A stretch of 51,528 bases of DNA from Treponema sp. (GTDB lineage Bacteria; Spirochaetota; Spirochaetia; Treponematales; Treponemataceae): assembly GCA_024690865.1 (NCBI GenBank), contig JAILON010000121.1, positions 1 through 51,528 on the forward strand, read 5' to 3'. A program made the translations under genes and the position numbers. Positions 7,467 through 13,331 of this stretch are shown here, piece by piece (within the stretch, counting starts at the first letter, position 1; every line of letters starts with the position of its first letter). The notes beneath the pieces were generated by a model that was not told the origin of the DNA, made no database searches, and worked only from the letters and a program-made list of their open reading frames with translations.

Positions 7467-8543
7467 CTATTTCCCCTCCACGATAGCGATTTCGTCCTCA
7501 GTCAATCCGTAGAGCGAATACACCAGTTTGTCTATCTGTGCCTCAAGTGCCGAAGTGTCGGCGGTGCTGTCCGCCTTTTTCGCAGCGAGAATCTGGTCCA
7601 CCAAGTCGATGATGGGCTTCTGTTGGACTGACGTGACGGAGGGAATGGGAAATTGCCTTGCATTTGCGATAAGAATTTTTTGAAATACAGTTTTCTCCTT
7701 ATCCAAAAACTTGTTAGAATGATAGAAGGAACATAATTTTGAGTTTAAAACAGCACATAAAAATTTAAGCTCTTCTTTACTTCCCGTTTTGGAGATAAGA
7801 GAAAAACCAACCTGGGTAAAACAATGTTTTTGCTCTGAATATGCGGCTATAATATATTTCCCTTCTCCTAAAATCTGTCGAACAATTATTTTTGGATTTA
7901 TGAAAAACCTTTCTTCTCGAGGAGCACCCAGCCAATTTCCATACTTTAGGTATTCTTCAATTTCATTACTTACGAAATACCTATGGATGTTCTTACCTGA
8001 AATAAGAGGAACATATTCTTTTCCAAGTTTTGTTTTTGACTGAAAACGCCTAAAAACAGGAGCGACATCCGGCGCGGAGAAGCACCGGCTGCCGACAGAG
8101 TCCACGATTGAATCTGCGATTGACTGCCGGCAGTCTTCCCCAAGATATTCTTTCGTCATGACGCATACCATAATCTGAGAAGCGTCGATTGTACTCCCAG
8201 GTTCCTGAAAGGGGGGAAATTCTCGCCATGGCAAGCACCGTGCAAACGTCGGTGGCTCTAGGTCAGACTCATGGCCCTGTACGGACCTGTATTGCATCGA
8301 TCCGAAGAACATATCATTTGACGTATGCTTCTCGCCCAAAAAGCGTATGAGTTTCGGCCAGTATACGGTCACCATCATTCTGGAGAGGAAAACGACAAAA
8401 GAGCAGGCACGGTGAGCAACCCCCGCGCACCATTCCTCATAATCATCATGTTCACGGCGTTGATTCCCGCACCGCCAATCCCAATCACCTTGACAACTGA
8501 ACCAGCCACATTCTCCTCCTGACAGAATGAATCTTCCCGGCAC
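7467..8543 (-). pseudogene. Remnant of a type IIG (Eco57I/TaqI-like) restriction-modification protein, C-terminal specificity part
   Basis: Only the C-terminal 230 or so residues (about 7467-8160) are recognisable. VPLISGKNIHRYFVSN, WLGAPREERFFINPKIIVRQ and LKFLCAVLNSKLCSFYHSN match the TaqI-like C-terminal target-recognition region of Eco57I-type methylase-nucleases. The tail DKLVYSLYGLTEDEIAIVE is the standard end of that family. The N-terminal nuclease and the N-P-P-Y methylase domain are missing. Upstream sequence in the same frame is not recognised and has unrelated fragments, including an FtsZ-like stretch in another frame. The remnant cannot methylate or cut alone. The core (7640-8040) is noticeably A+T-rich compared with neighbours, which suggests horizontal origin. 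Confidence 0.7.
8441..8518 (-). pseudogene. Short FtsZ-like GTP-binding fragment
   Basis: A 26-codon stretch in the frame opposite to the restriction remnant reads EENVAGS then VVKVIGIGGAGINAVN and MMI. It closely resembles the first beta-strand and glycine-rich loop of FtsZ (consensus V-K-V-I-G-x-G-G-x-G-x-N-A-V-N-x-M-I). It starts and stops abruptly, with no tubulin signature or rest of FtsZ around it. A recombination scar is likely; chance resemblance is not excluded. Confidence 0.4.
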
Positions 8544-8577
8544 ACAATACTACGCCAGATCGTCACAGCACGAGGGA

Positions 8578-9162
8578 CTACTGCCGCGACTTTCCCCAGT
8601 GCTCCAGGCAGATGACAAGCTGCCACGAGAAGTTTTCGGCTTTCATCTGCACGGCATCTTGCAGGGAATAGGTGTGATTATGGTTGAAGATGGCATGCAT
8701 GAAGTGATAGATATAGGTGTCGTCGAGAACCGCCGTGTTGAAGGGGTACTCGTTCCATGACTTGTCGTCAATACACATGGCCTCTTCAAAGGGCCTGATT
8801 CCAAGCCCCCTGTCACGAGCAGAGCTTCTTGCGGATAAAAAAGGCCCCCAGTCCAGGGTTTCCTCGCATAGGTTGTCCCACAAATCATTCTCTTCCTCGT
8901 TCTGGCTTTCCGGTGCGTTGTACCAGAATTCAACGTCTATCGTGTAATCCTGATAGTTATTGTCGCCAGAGCGGAAGCGCTCCTCATATTCAGACGAAAC
9001 CCGAACAAGCTCATCGTAGGCTTCCCGGTAGCGTTCCAGCAGGCCATTGTTCAGCTCGACGATTTTCCGCTTGTTTTCTGGAGTCCAGACAAAGCTGTCG
9101 TTCAGACGTGTACGACGTTCCGAAAGCATTTCCCTCAGTTTCTTTTCCTCATCAGTCTGCAT
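8578..9162 (-). CDS. Hypothetical protein, paralogue of the gene at 24976-25422
   Basis: 194 residues from the ATG at 9162 (AAGG five bases upstream); an in-frame GTG at 9168 is also possible. I do not recognise the family. The N-terminal 70 residues are charged and predicted helical (EEKKLREMLSERRTRL). The C-terminal half, RGLGIRPFEEAMCIDDKSW, YPFNTAVLDDTYIYHFMHAI and LQDAVQMKAENFSWQLVICL, is nearly repeated in the shorter paralogue 16 kb away. No signal peptide or membrane segment. It is alone on its strand between the restriction remnant and the zinc-finger gene. The acidic, tryptophan-containing C-terminal half and the duplicated, accessory location would fit an immunity-type protein, but that is a guess. 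Confidence 0.7.
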   Translation of the reverse strand: MQTDEEKKLREMLSERRTRLNDSFVWTPENKRKIVELNNGLLERYREAYDELVRVSSEYEERFRSGDNNYQDYTIDVEFWYNAPESQNEEENDLWDNLCEETLDWGPFLSARSSARDRGLGIRPFEEAMCIDDKSWNEYPFNTAVLDDTYIYHFMHAIFNHNHTYSLQDAVQMKAENFSWQLVICLEHWGKSRQ

Positions 9163-9297
9163 ACGCACCTTCCATTGTTCTCAGGGTTTTCGCCTTGTAT
9201 TCCATCCGGCAGGGCAGACAGCAAGCCGCCTGCCCCCCGTCAAGGCGGGAACACCCGCATCCATGACCAGACACGGATACCCCCGCCGACACCCTTG

Positions 9298-9549
9298 CTA
9301 CAGCGCGGGGCTGTGCTTGCCCTTGTGCGATCCATCAGGATGCTTGGGGCATGCGCACGAAGTAAGAGCTGCGATACTTGTCATCGCATAGCCGCAGTAC
9401 TTGCAGGTGTAGTGAGACTTCTCGCTGCCCTCGTACAGCTCATGCTTTCCCTTGTGGGGGCCCAGAGGATGCCGGGGACACGCCGACGATGTCAGCGAGG
9501 CGACGTTCGGGAACCTTGCTCCACAGTTCCTACAATAGTAGTTTGCCAT
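9298..9549 (-). CDS. Small double zinc-finger protein
   Basis: 83 residues forming two tandem units of about 40. Unit 1: YYCRNCGARFPNVASL, then ACPRHPLGPHKGKH. Unit 2: YTCKYCGYAMTSIAAL, then ACPKHPDGSHKGKH. Each unit has C-x2-C, a serine/threonine-rich turn, then C-P-x-H-P and K-G-K-H, so one zinc site per unit (two Cys plus Cys/His) is likely. Binding to nucleic acid or protein is possible; no function is known to me. Start ATG at 9549 with GGAGG at 6 bases. The 52 bp around the start codon are duplicated at 11358-11409, and the promoter region is shared with the XRE gene at 17872. Confidence 0.75.
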   Translation of the reverse strand: MANYYCRNCGARFPNVASLTSSACPRHPLGPHKGKHELYEGSEKSHYTCKYCGYAMTSIAALTSCACPKHPDGSHKGKHSPAL

Positions 9550-9587
9550 AAAAAACCTCCGAATTAAATCGTTATGGAATCAGTATA
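9536..9587 (-). repeat. 52-bp direct repeat, copy 1 (leader and start of the zinc-finger gene)
   Basis: Covers the -10 (TATACT), leader, GGAGG and first four codons of the zinc-finger gene. It is identical over 52 bp to 11358-11409. Beyond both ends the two loci diverge completely. Confidence 0.85.
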
Positions 9588-9658
9588 GATTCAATACATA
9601 CAAGAGTATAACGAATGCCGAGGCTCCCTAACACTGCCAGCTGGCAAGTATTTTTTTA
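9588..9658 (-). repeat. 71-bp shared promoter module, copy 1
   Basis: About 85% identical to 17887-17957, which lies directly upstream of the XRE-regulator gene. On the minus strand both copies hold a run of A, then ACTTGCCAGCTG, then GCATTCG and a -10 (TATACT here, TATAAT in the other copy), ending in TGTATTGAATC. Confidence 0.75.
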
Positions 9659-9832
9659 TAGCATTGAGGTCTATGAGAACATGGAACAAGCCCGCCGCAG
9701 ACCACACACCAGAAGCCTTGCCCTCCTGAGGCAAAGGCTGTTCGATAATATCCGCGTTCCAAGTTTCTTTCTCTGCCGAAATCCAGACCGGAGAAAATCC
9801 AAACCAAAACTTTTCCCGCGAAAACACCTTGA

Positions 9833-9875
9833 TTTCCTCCAGAAAATGCAGTAAAATTGGAATATCTGGAGGAAA
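9833..9875 (+). promoter_or_regulatory. Inverted repeat over the abiE ribosome-binding site
   Basis: TTTCCTCCAGA (9833-9843) and TCTGGAGGAAA (9865-9875) are perfect 11-bp arms. The right arm contains the Shine-Dalgarno GGAGG (9868-9872) of abiEi. AbiEi-type antitoxins are known to bind inverted repeats in their own promoter. In mRNA the same repeat could also hide the ribosome site. Confidence 0.6.
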
Positions 9876-9879
9876 ACGA

Positions 9880-10473
9880 GTGATTTTGGACACGGCCACC
9901 ATCTGCAATCGTTTGCGGGAAAAGGATTACGCCTCGCCCAACAACAAGCTTGAATTGCTCAGGCAGAAGGGTGAATACATTCAGGTCCGGCACGGGCTTT
10001 ATGAGACCGACCGCAATACACCCCCGCATCTTCTTGCCTGTGCAATTTATGGCCCGTCATATCTTTCGTTCGAGTACGCGCTCTCGTTTTACGGCCTCAT
10101 TCCAGAGAAGGTTGTGGCGTTCACCTCAGCAACGATGCGCAAGAACCGCACAAAGCAATTCATAAACGATTTCGGCACCTACACATACAGGGACATCCCG
10201 GCGGCAGCATTCCCTCACGAGACAGTGATAAAAGACCATGATGGGAGGGGGTATCAGATTGCGACAGCCGAAAAAACAGTCTGCGACATGCTTTACATAC
10301 AGAAACCTGTATATTCGGTAAAAGCTCTGAAAGAACTTCTCTTTGACAACATGCGGCTTGACGAGGATGTCTTTCACAAGCTTGACAAAGCTGCTCTTAT
10401 TTTTTTATGCCCCCTCTACGGCAGGAAGAACTTGAATTTTCTTTACAAGATGATTTCAAAGGAGATGGAATGA
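9880..10473 (+). CDS. abiEi: AbiEi-type antitoxin and autoregulator
   Basis: 197 residues, starting at the GTG at 9880, seven bases after GGAGG. It opens with a winged-helix region (ATICNRLREKDYASPNNKLE, then VRHGLYETDRN) followed by the AbiEi body: YGPSYLSFEYALSFYGLIPE, TSATMRKNRTKQF, YTYRDIPAAAF and IATAEKTVCDMLY. This order is standard for type IV antitoxins that oppose AbiEii nucleotidyltransferases and repress their own operon. The stop overlaps the next start (ATGA), so the two proteins are translationally coupled. The inverted repeat at 9833-9875 is the likely operator. Confidence 0.9.
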   Translation: MILDTATICNRLREKDYASPNNKLELLRQKGEYIQVRHGLYETDRNTPPHLLACAIYGPSYLSFEYALSFYGLIPEKVVAFTSATMRKNRTKQFINDFGTYTYRDIPAAAFPHETVIKDHDGRGYQIATAEKTVCDMLYIQKPVYSVKALKELLFDNMRLDEDVFHKLDKAALIFLCPLYGRKNLNFLYKMISKEME

Positions 10474-11330
10474 CCAGTGCGGTTAAGTCGATGCTGGAAC
10501 GCTACAGCTGCAAGACTCCGGATGATTACAGGAATGCCCTCAAGGAGATAATCCAGGAAATTGCCCTTTGCGGACTTGCTCGCGGAAGTTTTTTCTCAAA
10601 AGCAGCATTCTACGGCGGCTCAGCCCTGAGGATATTCTACGGCCTTGACAGGTTCAGCGAGGATTTGGATTTCTCCCTGTGCGATGTTGAAAAAGATTTC
10701 GACCTGTCGTTGTTCTTCCCCTACCTGGAATCAGAGCTTGCTGCAGCGGGCTTCTCCCTGAGTGTGGAACAGAAAATCAAATCAAAAGAAAGCGATGTGC
10801 AGTCTGCATTCATCAAAGGGGAAACGCTTGTCCAGCTGCTGAACATCATCCCGACGGAACCTGTCATCGCCGGTGTACATAGGGGGGAAGTCATAAAGAT
10901 TAAATTTGAGATAGACACGACCCCGCCCCCGCTCGCATCGTTTGAAACAAAGTATATGCTCCTCCCCATTCCTTTTGTCATCAAGACCTATGATGAGCCG
11001 TCCCTTTTCGCAGGAAAGCTCCATGCCGTACTTTGCAGGGCATGGAAAAACCGGGTCAAAGGCAGGGATTTCTATGATTTCATCTGGTACCTCTCCCGGA
11101 AGACAAAGCCAAACCTGCAGCACCTGCAAAAACGTCTGGAACAGAGTGGTAAATGGAATACCTCAGAATCTCTTACACTCCCTGTCCTAAAGGATATGCT
11201 TTGCGAACGGTTTAAGGAGATTGACTTTGAAGCCGCAAAAAAAGATGTCATGCCTTTCGTAAAAGACAGCAGAAAACTCGATTTGTGGAGCGCAGATTTT
11301 TTCACAGCAATTACAAGGGAGATGCGGTAA
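10470..11330 (+). CDS. abiEii: AbiEii/AbiGii-type nucleotidyltransferase toxin
   Basis: 286 residues from the ATG at 10470, preceded by AAGGAG and overlapping the antitoxin stop by four bases. The nucleotidyltransferase signature is intact: AAFYGGSALRIFYGLDRF then SEDLDFSL (G-S ... D-x-D), with the third acidic residue in IKFEIDTTPP. KLHAVLCRAWKNRVKGRDFY is the conserved AbiEii helix with the catalytic Lys/Arg/Asp set. Family members transfer nucleotides to tRNA or other acceptors and stop growth; some limit phage. All catalytic positions are present, so the toxin should be active. Together with abiEi it forms a complete type IV module. Confidence 0.92.
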   Translation: MTSAVKSMLERYSCKTPDDYRNALKEIIQEIALCGLARGSFFSKAAFYGGSALRIFYGLDRFSEDLDFSLCDVEKDFDLSLFFPYLESELAAAGFSLSVEQKIKSKESDVQSAFIKGETLVQLLNIIPTEPVIAGVHRGEVIKIKFEIDTTPPPLASFETKYMLLPIPFVIKTYDEPSLFAGKLHAVLCRAWKNRVKGRDFYDFIWYLSRKTKPNLQHLQKRLEQSGKWNTSESLTLPVLKDMLCERFKEIDFEAAKKDVMPFVKDSRKLDLWSADFFTAITREMR

Positions 11331-11357
11331 CAGCCAAGTGAACGAAAGCTATTGCCC

Positions 11358-11409
11358 TAGTAGTTTGCCATAAAAAACCTCCGAATTAAATCGTTATGGA
11401 ATCAGTATA
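11358..11409 (-). repeat. 52-bp direct repeat, copy 2 (orphan zinc-finger start)
   Basis: Identical to 9536-9587. Here the copied start codon reads only Met-Ala-Asn-Tyr before a stop, so no zinc-finger protein follows. The segment carries TATACT, which serves as the -10 of the five-copy promoter element at 11404-11436. Confidence 0.85.
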
Positions 11410-11532
11410 CACGTACTGACTATCATTTCGTGATGGTGCAAGAAATATTTTTAATACCTGTTCCTCCGTGCTATAAGGTCTTATTGCATTTACCCTTCCG
11501 ACCCGTTCAATTCTTTCTACACGTTCAGACAT
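11386..11532 (-). CDS. Possible 48-residue protein downstream of the AAA+ gene
   Basis: ATG at 11532, preceded by GGGAGG, 15 bases after the AAA+ gene stop, so it could be a last operon gene. The sequence begins MSERVERIERVGRVNAIRPY and is highly charged. Its C-terminal third is read from the five-copy promoter element and the 52-bp repeat, so the reading frame was probably truncated or rewritten when those segments joined. I recognise no family; it may be the stump of an antitoxin-like protein. Confidence 0.35.
   Translation of the reverse strand: MSERVERIERVGRVNAIRPYSTEEQVLKIFLAPSRNDSQYVYTDSITI
11404..11436 (-). promoter_or_regulatory. Five-copy promoter element, copy a
   Basis: Minus strand: 17-bp core CCATCACGAAATGATAG (complement of 11420-11436), exactly 10 bp, then TATACT (complement of 11404-11409). 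It lies upstream of the orphan zinc-finger start. The reverse strand reads TATCAT, six bases, ATG. Confidence 0.6.
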
Positions 11533-11547
11533 AGGACCTCCCGTAAA

Positions 11548-13233
11548 TTAGAAGAACCCAATCTTGTGCTCCGGGCTGCCGAGCTTCTCGTTCCGGCACA
11601 TCGTGACAAGCGCGTCCATGTCGGGAAGCTTGCCGGTGAGGACTTCGTCCATCGTGATTTTGCGCACGATGTTGTCTATCTGCCCGCCGCTCAGGTCATA
11701 GTCCTTGGCGACAGCGAGGGCCACGTCATCCTCAAGCCAGCCCAGCTTGGACTTCCATATCCGCTTCTTCGCATCCAGCGTGGGGTATTCGAATTTTATC
11801 TTGAACAGGAACCGCCGTTCGAACGCCGCATCCAGGTTGTCCGCAAGATTCGTCGTGCAGATCATGATTCCGTCAAGCTTCTCCATCTCCTCAAGGATGA
11901 TGTTCTGTATGGTATTCTCAACCTGGGCGAGGTTCCCGCTTGTGACATCCTTGCGCTTGGAGAGGATGCCGTCAGCCTCGTTGAACAGCAGGATGGGCAT
12001 CCTGCCGCCCTTGTCGCCCCGGCTTGACCTGCACATCTGCTTGTAGTCGGTGAAAATCCGCTTGACGATTTTCTCACTCTCGCCGAACCAGCAGGACCTT
12101 GCGCTGCTTATGTCCACGTGCAGGATTGCCCTGCCCGTCTCCCGCGCAATCTGGTAGACGCTCTCCGTCTTGCCCGTGCCCGGCGCGCCGTACAGCAGGA
12201 CCGCAATGCCTTTGGGAAGCCCCTTCGCGGCAAGGCGTTCCTGTATGTCGCAAAGCTTTTCCTCGTGCAGGGAGGCTTTCAGCCGTCCGATTTCCACCCC
12301 GCTCTCTTCGCTGTAGAAAAGTTCCTTGGGCGTGATGTCCTCCGGCTGGATTACGTCCGTGCCTTTCGCACTCTTCATGAACAGCCTGGCATCATCGCCG
12401 AGGAGCATCTCCTTTGCCTTGGAGGTAAGAGTAAGCGTGGAGTCCGTAAGGCAGCCCTTGTTCACGAACTCAAGCAGGTCTGTCTTGAGCAGGATGTGGC
12501 TTTCATCCAAGAAAGAATTTGCCATGCGGAACTTAGTTTCATCCTCATCACCGTAGACATCCTCAATCGTGCGGCTCAGACAGGTATCATTCCCTTTTAG
12601 GAAGTCAGAACAGCTATCATAGAAAAACATCCTGTCAAAACACTGAGGCATACTACTGCTCGGAATGAGGCGCAGAGTCTGGGAAATGAAAGCTGTTTTT
12701 GCAAACCGCTCTTCTATGTCTTGTATCTTAGAGAGCTTCATCCTTGCAGATGACTCAATAATCCGCCCCATTTTTCTTACCAAACTACTTATGGACTTCC
12801 CGTCATCCTTCTTCTTGGAGACAGTTATGTTCCTGTTGTGCAAGATACATTCAAGAAGCTCCGTGGAAAGTTCGAATTCGTTCCTAAGATCGACCTTTGT
12901 TTCGTCAACTGACTCATCGTTACGGATATACCCCCTCGCAAGCAGGTCCTCCATGTCATCCTTGTAAGCTATAACCGACATCACCGTGCAGCCGAAGAAC
13001 GAGGAAAGATCGTTGAAATTGCACGTGCGACCATGATTGTCAAAGTAGTAGGAGATGATTCCGCAGAGCATCCACGTACCCCCGCTTGAAGTGCCGAAGT
13101 ACTTGTCCAGACGCTCTTCCGCCTTGGTGAACGCCTGCGTCCTTCTGAATTTAAAATCTGACTCCGCAAGTTTTTTCGTAAGTACGGAGATTGCATCCAG
13201 CACATTGAATCCAGCATTATCCTTATCCGCCAT
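11548..13233 (-). CDS. AAA+ ATPase with N-terminal helical/winged-helix region
   Basis: 561 residues, ATG at 13233 after GGAG. Residues 50-105 look like a winged helix (WMLCGIISYYFDNHGRTCNF, then LLARGYI). The AAA+ module fills residues 330-550: Walker A LLYGAPGTGKTES, pore-loop-like SCWFGESEKIVK, Walker B ILLFNEADGIL (Asn where most have Asp before Glu), sensor 1 ICTTNLADN, arginine finger AAFERRFLFKI, sensor 2 YDLSGGQIDNIVRK. This is a classic-clade remodelling ATPase without protease domain. The Asn-Glu-Ala-Asp Walker B is common in this subgroup and keeps the catalytic Glu. Substrate unknown. It starts at copy b of the five-copy promoter element and is separate from smc despite the same direction. 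Confidence 0.85.
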   Translation of the reverse strand: MADKDNAGFNVLDAISVLTKKLAESDFKFRRTQAFTKAEERLDKYFGTSSGGTWMLCGIISYYFDNHGRTCNFNDLSSFFGCTVMSVIAYKDDMEDLLARGYIRNDESVDETKVDLRNEFELSTELLECILHNRNITVSKKKDDGKSISSLVRKMGRIIESSARMKLSKIQDIEERFAKTAFISQTLRLIPSSSMPQCFDRMFFYDSCSDFLKGNDTCLSRTIEDVYGDEDETKFRMANSFLDESHILLKTDLLEFVNKGCLTDSTLTLTSKAKEMLLGDDARLFMKSAKGTDVIQPEDITPKELFYSEESGVEIGRLKASLHEEKLCDIQERLAAKGLPKGIAVLLYGAPGTGKTESVYQIARETGRAILHVDISSARSCWFGESEKIVKRIFTDYKQMCRSSRGDKGGRMPILLFNEADGILSKRKDVTSGNLAQVENTIQNIILEEMEKLDGIMICTTNLADNLDAAFERRFLFKIKFEYPTLDAKKRIWKSKLGWLEDDVALAVAKDYDLSGGQIDNIVRKITMDEVLTGKLPDMDALVTMCRNEKLGSPEHKIGFF

Positions 13234-13268
13234 ATCAACACTCCTGTCCGTAAGATTTTACAGTTCTC

Positions 13269-13301
13269 TATATAGCACAGCCCACCATCAGAACATGATG
13301 G
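13269..13301 (-). promoter_or_regulatory. Five-copy promoter element, copy b (AAA+ ATPase gene)
   Basis: The core is a perfect palindrome here, CCATCA-TGTTC-TGATGG (minus strand of 13285-13301), 10 bp from TATATA (13269-13274). Together with copy c it extends to about 85 bp of similarity, including TGGGCTGTGC and the following leader. The AAA+ start codon is 35 bases after the -10. Confidence 0.65.
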
Positions 13302-13331
13302 AGAGAAAAAGATTTCCGAAAAATATTGCTC

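Noticed and set aside
8441..8518. A second, functional ftsZ gene
   Set aside because: Only 26 codons resemble FtsZ; nothing follows it, so at most a fragment.
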